From Catenaria anguillulae PL171 (Eukaryota; Blastocladiomycota; Blastocladiomycetes; Blastocladiales; Catenariaceae): a DNA stretch of 32,708 bases. Below the pieces are notes generated by a model. That model was not told the origin of the DNA, did not search any database, and was given only the letters and a program-made list of their open reading frames with translations. The translations under genes were made by a program, and so were the position numbers. The stretch lies in contig MCFL01000275.1 in NCBI GenBank assembly GCA_002102555.1, positions 1 through 32,708 of the forward strand, written 5' to 3'. Below, piece by piece: positions 1-11,138 of the stretch; within the stretch, counting starts at the first letter, position 1; each line of letters begins with the position of its first letter.

Positions 1-1668
1 GGAGTTTGTGCAGGGGCTGCAATCGGTCGCGGCGGCCATTGCGCACATTGACAAGAAGAAGGGCTCCGACCCCCTCGATCCGGGCACGCTTGCGTCCATT
101 GAAGAGGGACTGTACGCGGCCATTGGCGACACGCCAAAATTCTCCCAATTTTATGTTGATCTCGCGCGGGCACGCTCGGACGGTGCCGCCATCACCGCGC
201 ACAGCATCTCCCAAATTTTTGAGAAGGCGCTGTTTAAGCTGCACCCAGGCGAGCGCGAGCGCGAATCGCATTGGGAGCGCCTGTTTGGCGCTAACGCGCC
301 CGCCGCCAGGCCCCAATACCAGCACTCGTCATCTGCCGCTCGGCGCCCGCGCGCGCCTCGTCATTGTCGTCCGGCTCTCGTCCGCCGCCCAACCCGCAGC
401 GCGTCCTGTCTCAGCAATTCAAGCTTGATAACTTCGACGCCCGTTGCTGGCGGTGCTGGACGAAGCATTGCAAGAACAAGCGCCCGCCGGCGACCGCTCA
501 TGCTTGCTTGCAGAGCACAAGTCTGCCACTTGCGACAACTGCGGCTGGACCGGCCACGTTCCGCGGCTCTGCGACATGCCAAAGAACCTGGTGTGGTCCA
601 CGGTCAAGCGCATTGCTGCCGAGGGAGGTCGTGTCCCTGGCCCAGCGCGCGCCCCGGCCATGGGTGCACCTCAACGTGCTGCCGACCGTGCCCCGCAAGA
701 CGGGCATGACCGCCGCGGCCAGCCCGCTGGCGACGCTGTTGCGTATTTGGCCGGCCAGCACGACGCCGTTGCCCGTGACGAGGTACTTGTTGCCTCCCTG
801 CACAATGGGCACTCTGATTGGTGTGTTGACAGTGGTTGCTCGCGCCACATGACCCCGTTTAGGAGTGACTTTGTCGATCTGACCCCGCTCGCCGCTGAGT
901 GCAAGATCTCTGTTGCCAACAAGAGTTTCGTGTCTGCCACACACATTGGGACGGTCAAGCTTCCCCTCGGGTCTGACCACCCGCCAATCTACTTGTTCAA
1001 TGTCCTTCTTGTGCCTCGTTTGGCCACCCGCTTGCTCTCCCTGCAACTCGTCACTGTTGCGTATCCCCGTATCCAATTCTCTACTTTCATCGGAATTCAG
1101 TACATTGTGATTCATGCTCCTGATTGCCGCCCGAGGTTGCCTCCCGTGCTCCGGCCGGACTCTGTCCCGGCCCACTGGTGTTGTGACGACATCACCCTGC
1201 CGCGCTTCCCGCTCGTTGCCCGGGGTGGTCTTTGGTTCCTTCCTATGGCTGCCATGCCGCCGGAAGTGGGGCTGCCTGCGTGCGATGGGGCCTCTGTGCT
1301 CCTTGTGCTCTCGCAGGATGCTGCTGCCGCAGGTGTGTACGCCGGTGGCTTGCGCGACGTTGATACTTGGGAGCCGTTTGCGCTTGGCAGCGACGACTCT
1401 ATCGCCACGGCCTACGTTGCCTCACACGGCGCCGACTACATGTTTTGTGCGAACTCCCTGTTTGACAGCCGCATTGGCGAACTCAGTGAGGTCTACCAGA
1501 CTGACTTTGAACGTGCATTTGAGTTGGCATACGCTGCGGCGGCAGATTCCACCGCGGATCCTGTGTCGGGGTCGCCGTCCGCTGACCGCCTGCTCCAGCT
1601 CCACGTTGCTTACAACCACATCTCTGGACCGTCGTGGACGATGCTTTGCAAGTCGCTCGGCTGCATGT

Positions 1669-1832
1669 TTGTGTAGAAGTGTATGTGTTGCGTTCACTGT
1701 GTGTGTGATGTTTTGATTGTTGTGTGTTTGTTTTGATCCTGCCCAGCAGCTGGCCGACCATGGTTGTTTCAGATGATTCTGGTCGTTTAGTATATATATC
1801 TTGATGATTCTAGTCTTACTTGCAGCACGCCA
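1669..1832 (+). repeat. Small dispersed repeat, copy 1 (inside copia pol)
   Basis: About 160 bp that match, in reverse orientation, 13084-13280 inside a LINE. Shared blocks include gtcgtttagtatata, the run around ccagcagctgg / ccagcagttgg, a gttgtgtgtttg block, and the outer ends tgtgtag(a/g)ag and agcacgcca. Flanking sequences are unrelated (copia integrase region here, LINE RNase H and ORF1 there), so this is a discrete unit that spread on its own. It has no open frame. Its class (MITE, SINE fragment or other) cannot be told from two copies. Confidence 0.8.
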
Positions 1833-4800
1833 CATGCACCCACGCACCGTTGATTGCCACACATGTGGCCTGGCCCTAGCGACTCAGCGGCGCACATTTG
1901 CTGCATCGCAGTTCCTCAGATCAACTGAACCGCTCCAACGTTTGTTCATCGACCTCAACATTGTCGCTCGATTTGGTGATGGCGGCGTCCAACACTTGCT
2001 TGTTGTGCTTGACGATTACTCCGATTTTTGCGCCGTTGTCCCGATCCCCGACAAGTCTGATTCCATCTTCCGTGCCTTCGTCTCGCTTGTGACGCTCTGG
2101 GAGCGTCGCACTTCGCGCCGCCTGCAGGCCATCCAACACGACCGTGGCACAGAGTTTGTCAACGCCCAGTTCGACAGATGGCTCGCTGAGCGCAATGTCC
2201 CGCGCTACTTGTCGCTCGCTGGCCACCACCAGGCAAATGGACGCATTGAGCGTCTCAATCGGCACATCAATGAGCGCGCGCGTGCCCACCTGCTCCACCT
2301 GGACGGCCTTGTGCCCGCTGAGGAGGCCGCCGTCCTCTGGCCGCATGCCGCCTGCTTTGTGGGCGTTGTGCGCAACCACACTCCGCTGCCGGCGCTGCAG
2401 GGGCTGACCCCATACCAAGCGTTTTTTGACTCGAAATTTGTTCCCCGCCTTCGCGTCTTTGGCGCAACAGCTTTCCAGCCGCCGAACCCTGACGCTACAG
2501 TTTTCAAGCTGTGCCCTGCTGCTGAAAAGCGTGTGTTTGTTGGGTACAAGGACAGCGATTGCGCCACCTTCCTGCTATTGGAGCCATCCTCGGGCGCTGT
2601 CCTCGAATCTGTCTCCGCACGTTTCATTGAGACCGAGGTGGTCGCTCGCGTTGTCGCTGGCCCATCGCCAGAGTTCTGCTCGGCGCTGTCTGAGGCGTTC
2701 GCCTCCCGTGGTGGCACTGATGACGCGGCCGACAGCGATTTCGTGCCTGAGGGCTCTGACTCCGACGATGACATGCACTTTCCCAGTGGCGACTCTCATG
2801 TGCAGCCACCATCCCGCGCTCGCCGTTTGCGCACAACCCCTGCTGGCCGAAGGCCATTGCCGCGTCGCCGCTCACCATCGCCGCAACTGCCAATGCGCCC
2901 CCGTTCACCGCCCCGCACTGCGCGGAGCTTCCCGCCACGACCGACCACTGTTCCGTATGTTGAGATTACGCTTCACCGCCCCGGTGCGGGGGAGAGAGGC
3001 ACTCGCGGGCATCGTGCAATGTCTACCACCGGGCCAGTTTCCGCCTCACTCGCTTTTCATAGTGATGAACCACCTCAAATCAACCGCCGTACTGGCCGAC
3101 GACTTGCCCACGCAACTGCACAACTGCTCAACTCCATGGAGCTCGACGTGCCAAAGATCAAAGCTGCCGATGTACACGTGCCAAGGACGTTCAAAGAAGC
3201 GCGAAGTGACGAGAATGTGGACCATTGGAAGCACGCAGAGTTGGTCGAGTTGGCCGTGCTTGAGGCAAATGGCACGTTCGAGATCGTCAAGATCCAGGCC
3301 GGCCAGCGGCCGATCGGGTGCAAATGGGTGTACAGCACCAAGAGCAACCCAGATGGCGTGTTGACCAAATTCAAGGCAAGGATTGTTGCCCGAGGTGACC
3401 AGCAATCGGCCGAGGGAATGGAAACGTATTCTGGGACGCCAAGCCTAACTGTCGTACGCATTATTGTTGCCCTCGCTGCTGCCCATGGATGGACCATTTT
3501 CGCCATGGATGTATCCAATGCGTACCTCCATGCGACACTCAAGCGGCCAACGCTCATGTGGGCACCGCCTGGTTACCATGTCGAGAAAGACGAGGCATTT
3601 CTACTCATCAAGTCGCTTTATGGATTGAAGGAGGCAGGTCGCCATTGGGCCGAGTACTTGCGTGAGGTGCTGTTTGCACTTGGATTTGAAGTCTGCAAGA
3701 ACGAGGACTGCGTACTCGTGCAAAAAGACAAGCAGACCGCATCTGTGTTTGTGCTCATCGTCATTTACGTCGACGACCTACTCATCACTGGGCCGTCGAT
3801 GGCTGCAATCGAATCAACCAAGACGCAGTTGCTCACATACAAGATTGACGACAAACCTGCACTCAACATCAAGGACCTTGGTGTCGCCGACGGATTTCTC
3901 AACGCAAAGTTGGTACAATGCAAGGGCGGAATTTGGCTTGGACAGCCGCAGCACGTTGATGGGATTATCCGCGAGTTTGGCGGCGAGATCCATGCCCAAG
4001 ACCGACCTGCCCGTGACCATGTTGTCAAGGAGGAGATCGACCCAGCGCCCCTCTCACCCGAAATGCACAAGCGATACCAGAAACTCCTGGGCATGCTCCT
4101 CTTTGTTGCCACCGGAACGCGCCCAGACATCTCCTTTGCTGTCCACTTTGCAGCTCGGCGGGCATGCAGCCCCAGCAAACGCAACTATGCCGACCTACTC
4201 ACGATTGTCGGCTATCTCCAGCGGTATCCTGACCTGGGCATCTGGTACCCAAAGATCGCCACCGGCTCCTCTTTCTGGGACACAGTTGATGGGTACTGCG
4301 ACTCGTCATATGCCGACGACCCCAACACGCAACGCTCGACCTCAGGTTTCTGCCTCCGCATTGGACAAGGACTTGTGTCATGGTCAAGCCGGCGACAACC
4401 ATGGGTTGCAACATCTACGGCAGAGGCAGAGGTGAATGCTGCTGTTGAGGCTGTCCGGGATGGGACATGGCTGGTCCGCTTCCTTGCCGAGCTCATTGGT
4501 GACTCCCGCCAGAATCCGATCCGCATTAACTGCGACAACAAAGCGGCTATTGCGCTCGCAAATGGAGATGGGCTCCGCCGCTCAATCCGTCATGTCGCTG
4601 TCCGGCTTGCGTTCCTGCGCGAGAATCAGCGCCGCGAATACGTTCGACTCATGTTCATCGCCGGATTGCAGAATGTAGCTGACGGATTCACCAAGCCCCT
4701 CGGTATCAGATTGTTTGCTCGATTCCGCGAATGGTTGAATCTCCGACCATGTCCACATCGGGACGTCTGATGTGCGTCGATTCATCTTGTTTTTTCTGTG

Positions 4801-4923
4801 ATCGTGCACAGATGTGTTTTGCCATATGTCGTAACTCTTGTGATTGATGCCGAGAGCGCTCAGATAACAATTCACCTGGCTTCCTCTCCGGCCGGTATGC
4901 CCAGAGTGATGCCTGCGGGGGAG

Positions 4924-5242
4924 TGTGGGAAAGTGGAGGATCTGCATGGTCCATTTCGCGTCGATAGATCGAGAGACCATTGATCCTCACTGTATTGCTC
5001 AGGCACCACTCATGGTGGCATGGGAGAGGACAGAGGGAGGGACGAGGAGAAGATAGATAGAGAAAAGAGTACTACGATGAGACAAGCAACGACGACTACC
5101 CGCAATGCCCGAATGCCCACATAACCGACCGTATGCTGCTCCGGGGGAGCGGCCACTGAGATTTCACAACATCCCTCTCTCCCCCTCCCAACCAAAAATC
5201 TCCCACTACTTATCTTGCTACTTCTGGACCAAATATTCAACA
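4924..5242 (+). repeat. 3' LTR of the copia element (about 319 bp)
   Basis: The boundary is set from two sides. A purine-rich run (4916-4923, cgggggag) ends just before TGTGGGAAAG at 4924, the usual polypurine tract next to a TG-starting LTR. On the right, TTCAACA ends at 5242, and from 5243 onward the sequence aligns, reversed, with LINE coding sequence at about 13820-14222. TG...CA ends and about 319 bp are normal for copia LTRs. The partner LTR is off the window, so neither identity nor the target-site duplication can be checked here. Confidence 0.8.
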
Positions 5243-5825
5243 CGAGAGCCCTGGGAATGTGCCGTGGAATCGCCACTCATCAAAGGAAACTGGCACTTGC
5301 GAGGTGGTCAGGGAGCCAGCAAGTGGTGGGCAGCCAACACGGCACTCGTGGATGTAGTGCGCGGCAATGAGTGCGGAATCCTTGAGCGACTGCTGGGTCC
5401 CTGAGGTGCGTCCCTCTTGGCAATGGGCACACTGGCAAGGCCGATGAGTTGACCGTTCCTCTGGTGTGCGCCGCTCAATTGGTCCAACAAGCCTGCAACG
5501 TTCCTTCCACAATACAGTCCGGATGGTTGTGGAGGCAATGGCAACAATCTGCGCGAGAGCGGGTGCAAGTTGGGGGAACTGCTGTCGCAAATTAACGTCA
5601 ACCACGCACGCTGCCGTCGCTCAGATCTTGGGCAAGCTCATGAGTCGTTCGACCAGTGTTCTTGCAGACACACAGTGCGCTGTCATCTTACGGCGCCGTA
5701 GCAGCCCCAACACTTGATCATGCACGTCTAGCCGGCACGTCCAGAGAAAGTCGGCAAGCGCTGGGCATCTGAACCAGTGCCGTTGATTGTCAAGCGCACC
5801 ACAAAGCACGCAATTCACAACACTG
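5243..5825 (-). mobile_element. LINE fragment, zinc-finger and C-terminal end of ORF2 (antisense)
   Basis: Antisense remnant of the same LINE family seen at 8707-14690. Reading leftward from about 5820 it begins with a zinc-binding motif (CVLCGALDNQRHWFRC, a C-x2-C...H...C pattern typical of LINE ORF2 C-termini) and continues into a C-terminal domain containing VLWKERC, QCAHCQ and EWRFHGTFPG. The last part is a close match to copy B at about 13,820-14,222. One in-frame TGA lies near 5623 where copy B has a glutamine codon. The 3' UTR is missing because the copia LTR starts at 5242; it should lie left of the window. Its right end meets the start of sense LINE copy A. Confidence 0.85.
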
Positions 5826-7181
5826 ATGCTGATTCCCGCTCAACACATGCCGATTACCCTGTCAACATCCTAGTCGCCAACGTCCGCGGCTCCCAAGCGC
5901 ACGACCGACTTGTCGAGACCCTCAACTTTGCACAGCAACAACGTGTGGGCATTGTGATAACTACAGAGACCAAGTTGTCCGACAAGGGAGCCCGCGGGCT
6001 GAACTGTGCGGCGCTCGACCAAGAATGGATGATCAAGGTCACACACGACGACTCACGTGCACAGGGATCTGGTGTATTGGTTGCGATAGACCCAAGACTT
6101 GAGAGCTACGTTGGCAGATGGTCTGTTTACGACGGGTACATGGTGGCGTTAACGCTCCAGGGCCGTGGCGACTTCCGGCTGCGCATTATTGGCATTTATG
6201 CGCCACCTCAAGACCCAACCATTCGTGCGTCGCTGGTCCAACGCCTACAAGTTGAGATAGAGATGGCGGATGCAAGGGGCGAGCTGCTACTGATTGCGGG
6301 TGACACAAACGAGCGGGAGGACGCTGCAAGCCGCCCGTTGGAGGCGGTCGCGCTTGGAAACGGGCTCTTGGACCTTGCAGTGCATCTGGATATGGCTGTG
6401 AGCACGCACGAGGCTGGTGGACGCCTGGACCGTGTCTTTGTCTCGCCAACCATCACACATGACGTCCTTGCCATGTCAATCGTCAACGCCCGGGGCTTTG
6501 ACCATGCGCGACTTGTTCTTCAAACGGCACTTGCGCTCCGACTGGACCGTGACCTTGCTCATCTACGGCAACAAGCCCGACAGGAGGGCTGCCAGGTACG
6601 TACTCGATGAGAACCGTCTAACTGGCAAGTCATGGGCCGCGTTCGTCTCCAGAGTGTGCACAGATCTGGGATTTCGAATCGACAACGCCGACACCTTCCC
6701 AGCATGGGTTGATGCCGAGTCACTCGGGAGCAGCAACAACGATCAACTTCCGCCCGTTCTCGACCCAACACTGCCAATTGGGCACAGATGGTAACTGTTT
6801 GAGAATGTAATGCTGGCTGCCAGCCGTGCACGATTGCCTCACAAGAAGCGTTGTGCCTCCGAGTCATACGGATCTGTTTTGAAGCCACCAGAGAGCAAGA
6901 CGGATTCAGCATTGGCGCTCGGCGCGCTGCGACGCTTGCTTGACGACCCTTCCACTAACTTAACTGTTAAAGAACGTGATGCGCTCAGCCGAGTGGCGCC
7001 AGCGTTTGGTACGGAATCCTCGCATGAAGACCTGGTGCGTGAAAAAGAACGACTGCTTGAGATTGTGGCAACAGAGTCGGCAAAGGCAAAAAGGGAGCAG
7101 ATTGACGCTGCAGTGGCCTCGCGAACGGAAAAGTTTGGCGTCAAGACCGGGGTTGTCATGCGATCAGTCATGGAGCGAAAA
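5777..7181 (+). pseudogene. LINE copy A, ORF2 endonuclease part
   Basis: N-terminal apurinic/apyrimidinic-endonuclease-like domain of a non-LTR retrotransposon, which nicks target DNA to prime reverse transcription. In the first open frame (277 residues from 5777) the family's key positions are visible: Asn35 in VANVRG, Glu64 in TTETK, GIYAPP near 139-144, Asp176 and Asn178 in AGDTNE, and Asp-His in FDHARL at 242-243. The frame then shifts by one base near 6510-6525 and continues with IYGNKPDRRAARYV; a TAA at 6792-6794 interrupts it before ARLPHKKR, a normal linker between endonuclease and RT. Coding is cut at 7181 by the ORF1-only insertion and resumes at 8707. The true start is unclear because the left side is a junction with another LINE. 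No longer functional as it stands. Confidence 0.88.
7166..7181 (+). repeat. Target-site duplication, left copy
   Basis: agtcatggagcgaaaa, repeated at 8707-8722 with one mismatch. In the uninterrupted LINE frame this encodes part of SVMERK, and the right copy continues as ERKRPPNCLDQ, so the two copies mark where one ORF2 was split. Confidence 0.85.
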
Positions 7182-7285
7182 ACAGATGCCACTAAGCCAA
7201 ATCAATGAATGTAATTCTTTAACTCCAAGCAATACATTGAGCTACTCGCCTTGACCCCAATACAAGTGTGATCGGCCCGCCTACC

Positions 7286-8479
7286 ATGACCGACCCCATG
7301 ATTGTTGATGCCCAAGCATCGGCGATCACAGGTTGGGTTGGGCCCGTCCCATTTTCCATCGATCCACAGGCAGTAATTGCCCGCCTCAAGCCGCACTACA
7401 ATGTCGTCACGCTGCTCAACCAGCGTACTGTCGCTGGAATCAAGTTCCTGGAAGTTACCTACAACAGCCATGACGATTTGGCCTTGGCCATAAGCAAGCC
7501 CTCAACTTTTTTCCGCGGCCAGTACGTCCATGCCATGACTAGCATCAAGGAGTGGCTGGACCGCTGTGCCGACCACGCCAAGAATGTGCAGATTCTTTGC
7601 ACATATGACACTGTCCGTCAGCTTCCCGGTTTGCTGGCCAAGGGCCATGCCCTGCTGGTCGACAACTGCCGCGCTCGCTCGTTCTCCCGCGTCCTGTGGC
7701 AGTACGAGTCCAAAGAGGATGCCGATGCCGCCGTTGGCCTTGGCAAGTATGCTCTTAATGGCCATGATTTGCGCTTCTTTGCCCGTTCAGCCAGGTTGTG
7801 TTTCTCTTGTGGTGCTTTGGATCACTTGAGAACCACTTGCCCCACACGCCCTTGTGCCAAGACCTCCCTCCCCTCGTTCTCGCTCCCTGTGCCCGCGCCA
7901 ACAAGTGCTGGTGGTGTTAGCTATGCTGATGCCGCCAAGCAAGCAGTCAACAAGGTCAATGACCTCGAAAAGGATTTGCGCGGCAAGGTTGACGACTTGA
8001 CCGACAAGGTGTCAGCGATGCAAGCACAATTGGCCACGTTTGTGGCCAACCAAGAAGCCCTGCTGGTGGCGTTCAAGTCGGACATGACCAAGCAGGTGGT
8101 TGCCAAGGTTGACGGCTTCGAGGAAAAGCTGATGGCGACCAACAAGAAGATCGAGGTGTTTGAGGAACATTTGGAGTCTCTTGTTGGCTCAGTGAAGGGG
8201 TTCTTGGCGGACTTTGAGGCCCTCAAGCCTGAGTTGGAGACGACAGTGGAGGACGTGGCCAAGCTCAAGTCCCACCGGGCCAAGACCTCGGAACGTTACA
8301 TGCGGATCAACCGTGATCGTGCCATCGTCGAGGTGGATCTCAAGGTTGCTTTGGACGAGCTTCGCTTGTACGACGACTTTGAGGAACGCTTGGCGGCTGC
8401 GCGGGAGAAGAGTTGGGCCCATTACGCAAAGGAGCAGGGTTCCATCACATACCCCGACTCCTTCCTCAGCAAGTCGTAG
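7286..8479 (+). CDS. LINE ORF1 (gag-like nucleic-acid-binding protein), apparently intact
   Basis: A 397-residue open frame starting at the first ATG (7286) after the insertion's 5' end. The middle has an RRM-like stretch (VQILCTYDTVR ... ALLVDNCRAR ... RVLWQYESKEDA) followed by a single CCHC knuckle CFSCGALDHLRTTC (C-x2-C-x4-H-x4-C). After a Pro/Ser linker the C-terminal half is heptad-rich (KVDDLTDKVSAM, KVDGFEEKLMATNKK), predicted coiled coil, ending SFLSKS. Such ORF1 proteins form trimers or other multimers that coat LINE RNA. The frame is uninterrupted over its whole length, in contrast with the surrounding ORF2, which suggests a later arrival. A truncated relative lies at 13,281-13,545 (SERYMR(I/V)NRD in both). 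Confidence 0.88.
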   Translation: MTDPMIVDAQASAITGWVGPVPFSIDPQAVIARLKPHYNVVTLLNQRTVAGIKFLEVTYNSHDDLALAISKPSTFFRGQYVHAMTSIKEWLDRCADHAKNVQILCTYDTVRQLPGLLAKGHALLVDNCRARSFSRVLWQYESKEDADAAVGLGKYALNGHDLRFFARSARLCFSCGALDHLRTTCPTRPCAKTSLPSFSLPVPAPTSAGGVSYADAAKQAVNKVNDLEKDLRGKVDDLTDKVSAMQAQLATFVANQEALLVAFKSDMTKQVVAKVDGFEEKLMATNKKIEVFEEHLESLVGSVKGFLADFEALKPELETTVEDVAKLKSHRAKTSERYMRINRDRAIVEVDLKVALDELRLYDDFEERLAAAREKSWAHYAKEQGSITYPDSFLSKS

Positions 8480-8489
8480 TTGTTGTGTT

Positions 8490-8706
8490 TGTTGCGCCCC
8501 CCCCCCCCCTCCCTCACTTTCCTTCCCCCCCTCCCTCAGGTCTTAAATGACCCCTACTGCCACTCGCCTGCCTTCTCTTGCTTGCCTGTGCCTCCTTTTT
8601 GGGTGCTTAAGACCCCATCCCAGTTGCTCTTGTTTCTTGACCTTGAGCTTCCCGTGTTGGATTCACGTCTTAATGCATGCAGTAGCGATTGGAAAAAAAA
8701 CAAATT
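8490..8706 (+). repeat. LINE-type 3' tail, copy 1
   Basis: Non-coding tail after ORF1: a C-run, then pyrimidine-rich sequence with cccctactgccac, gcctgcctt and ttgcttgcctgtg, ending atgcatgcagtagcg followed by A-rich sequence. The same order of blocks occurs at 13,560-13,808 and 14,440-14,690. A conserved 3' end of this kind is what a LINE reverse transcriptase recognises in stringent-type LINEs. Confidence 0.8.
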
Positions 8707-8722
8707 AGTCATGGAACGAAAA
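8707..8722 (+). repeat. Target-site duplication, right copy
   Basis: agtcatggaacgaaaa, directly after the A-rich end of the ORF1-only insertion; the partner is at 7166-7181 with one mismatch. Confidence 0.85.
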
Positions 8723-11138
8723 CGACCACCCAACTGCCTGGACCAGGTGGTGACTGCAGATGGCATCAAGCTGCTTCCAAGCGAGGTCATGGATGCGACA
8801 GCCGCTCACTGGCAAGGCTGCTTCGGACAAGAGGAACATGGGAACGTAGACCAGGCTCCAGCGTCGATCCGCCGAGCATTGCAACCACTGCATTGGATCC
8901 ACGAATCGTGGTGGGATGGGGTGGAGAAGGAGGTTATACCCGAGGACATTGCTCACGTCTTGTGTTCTATAGACATTGACAAGGCCCCAGGTGCAACAGG
9001 CCTTCGACACCGCCATTACGCTGCACTCGGAACCATTGGGCACAAAATCCTGGCGCGCTTGTTCACTGACATGTATTTGGCGGACTGGGTGCCAAGCGAG
9101 TGGCGATATGGGGTCATTTACCTGACGCCAAAAAAGGCAGAGGGCTACACAGGCGACGTTGACGCCATGCGACCCATCACCCTACTCGAATGCGCATCCA
9201 AGCTGTTCAATGCAGTCATGTGGCGGCGTATTCAAGATGTGGCCATTGAAAAGCAAGTGTTGCGTGGTGCTCGATTCTCAGCGCTCAAGGGTACCGACAC
9301 GCGTCTCCCGATTGACATCCTCCATGGTCTTATTGCCCAAGCGCAAGCAGCCGACGCTGAGGAGGAGTTGTGGGCGTATTCAGAGGACAAGTCCAAAGCA
9401 TTTGACACTGTGCCGCATCACTTTGTGCGCCTGGCGCTCTTGCGATTGTGTTTGCCAGTGCGATTTGTAGATTTCTACTGTCGCAACTTCCTAGAGGGAC
9501 GCACTGCGTCAGTGATCACGGCGTTTGGATTGACAAGGCGGATTCAGCTTCACCGTGGTATACCCCAGGGTGGCGTTGAATCGCCGTTCCTATGGAACGC
9601 ATTCTATGACATTCTGCTATGTGCAGTGGAGGAGAGTTGCGATGGTGTTGAGCTACTAATCAAGGTGCTGGACACAGGTGGTGGGAAGCCATTTGGAAGC
9701 GTGAAGGTGATTGGCCGTCGGCGATACGTAGCGATTGGGTATATAGACGATGCAATCTTCTTTGCCAGGTCGCGCGAGCTGCTCCAACAGGTGGTGGACT
9801 TGGCCGATGCGTTCAACCTACTCACTCGGATCCGGGCAAATGCAAGCAAAGGCTTTGTGCTTGCGTTCAACACGAGAGACGGTGGAGTGGGGAGTGTGAC
9901 GTCTAGAGGAGTTGAGGTGCCGCGCGCAGGCCCAGGCGAGATGAAGAGATACCTGGTGTATTTGTGGATGGATCGGGGCCAAGGAAGGCGACGGAAAAAG
10001 TGATGAGGGATGCCGTGACAAGTGCGATCAACGTCCTGAGGACGAAACGGGTCCCAGCCAGGATTGTGGTATATGTGATCAACTCAGCAATCATCCCCGC
10101 GGTTGCGTACCATGCATTTGGTTACATCCCATCACCGACTTTCCTTGACCAGCTTGACGCGAAGCTCCGTGCAGTGGTTCGAGCTGCGGCCAGATTGCCA
10201 TCCAACACACCAGTCTCGATTTTCTACGATGCAGCGACATACAGGCTCGTCTCCATCAAGCACACCATCCTTGCAGCTAGAGTCTCACACCTTCGCTACT
10301 GTTTAAGCCAACCCGTGCAAAGCGAGCGCTTTCAAGTCGCGTGCGCCATGTCCAGCCTTGCCCAACGCGCAATCCGTTGGTGGGTTAACCCACTCTCGCA
10401 CCCGCCGTGCCGACTTGCATCGCAAGGACTCCCTGCCTCTCCGCTTCTGAACCTTCTTCCCCTTCTTTCTAGTTCTCTCACCTCAATTCACCTCGCTGGG
10501 CGTGTTGACCCTCTGCGCGTTTGCCCGGTGGATGACATCCCATTGGAAGCCGTTATTCCATCTCCTGTTCTTCATACTCTGCGTTCCTGTCTCCATGATG
10601 CTGGTGTTTGCTCACTTTCTCCCCTCGTTTCCCTTTGTTGTTTTCATGACCAGGACAGTACTCCAGCACGGTATGCAAACGCGTTTGCCTCTGTCCGGCA
10701 TCTGCTTGCCAAGAGATGCCCTTGCCGTGGTCGCCTGCACAATGCCCTGGTTGCTTTGACCAACACCGTTTCCGACTGGTGCACATCTCTCGGCCCAGTT
10801 GCTGCGATGCCAATTCAGCCCCGCCTGGCCCTTGCACCGCGACACCATGTTGGCCAACTCATGGTCTTCTTGGGGGAAAACGGGCTGCCAACCTTTGGTG
10901 TGTGTGTTGCCATTGATTCCCGTAACACGGTGAACGGACCAATCGTCACACTGCGCCACCTCGCAGAATGCACTTGCCTAATGCTTGACGAGGGTGTTGT
11001 GCCCCCCAACCACACTCTCCTCCATTTATGCCTTGACTGTGGCGATATGGGATATGGGTACCTGCCAACTGGCCCCGGCAAATTGTGACGTGCCCGCCTG
11101 CCTTGTCACCATTCCACTTGCATATGCGTACCCTATTT
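8707..11138 (+). pseudogene. LINE copy A, ORF2 reverse transcriptase and connection region
   Basis: Continuation of copy A's ORF2. The RT palm carries motif A as YSEDKSKAFDTVPH (about 9377-9418), motif B as GIPQGGVESPFLW (about 9555-9595) and motif C as YIDD (9740-9751) in place of the more usual YADD. A one-base loss near 9950 moves the thumb into the next frame (VDGSGPRKATEKVM, then YVINSAIIPAVAYHAF). The open frame then runs to about 11,060 (FHDQDS, LHLCLDCGD) before another shift near 11,060-11,085. It breaks off at PIS (about 11,138), just where copy B's RT motif C region begins, so RNase H and the zinc finger are absent. The initial open frame reads through the preceding tail, so ERKRPPNCLDQ at 8713 marks the real ORF2 sequence. 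Confidence 0.9.

Larger units (their letters stand above)
1..5242 (+). mobile_element. Ty1/copia LTR retrotransposon, 5' end off window
   Basis: A Ty1/copia-type LTR retrotransposon whose 5' LTR and gag start lie beyond the left edge. Parts in order: gag with a CCHC zinc knuckle (CDNCGWTGHVPRLC, about 531-572), an aspartic protease with the DSG signature (about 820-840), integrase with a DDE core (about 1900-2700), reverse transcriptase with YVDD (3766-3777), and RNase H (about 4290-4700) ending at 4770. Integrase lying upstream of RT is what separates copia from Ty3 elements. The 3' LTR follows at 4924. The long pol frame (about 990 residues) is open, but the element as a whole looks broken, with about three interruptions in the gag-protease part; a small repeat shared with a LINE is inserted at 1669-1832. 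It sits in an antisense LINE fragment and so is younger than that LINE. With only one LTR visible it cannot be dated. Confidence 0.95.
7182..8706 (+). mobile_element. ORF1-only LINE-derived retroposon inserted in LINE copy A
   Basis: A 1.5-kb unit carrying only a gag-like ORF1, a pyrimidine-rich 3' tail and a short A-rich end (ggaaaaaaaacaaatt, 8691-8706). It splits copy A between endonuclease and RT, and the same 16 bases with one mismatch lie on both sides (agtcatggagcgaaaa at 7166-7181; agtcatggaacgaaaa at 8707-8722). A duplicated target plus A-tail is the mark of insertion by target-primed reverse transcription. It has no RT of its own, so it must have used a LINE's enzyme in trans. Its tail matches the 3' end of the LINE at 14,440-14,690. 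This resembles the half-LINE (HAL1) situation of mammals. Confidence 0.85.

Noticed and set aside
8480-8710. Start of the long RT frame at 8480
   Set aside because: The first 75 codons translate the ORF1 unit's C-rich tail; real ORF2 sequence starts at the duplicated target near 8707.
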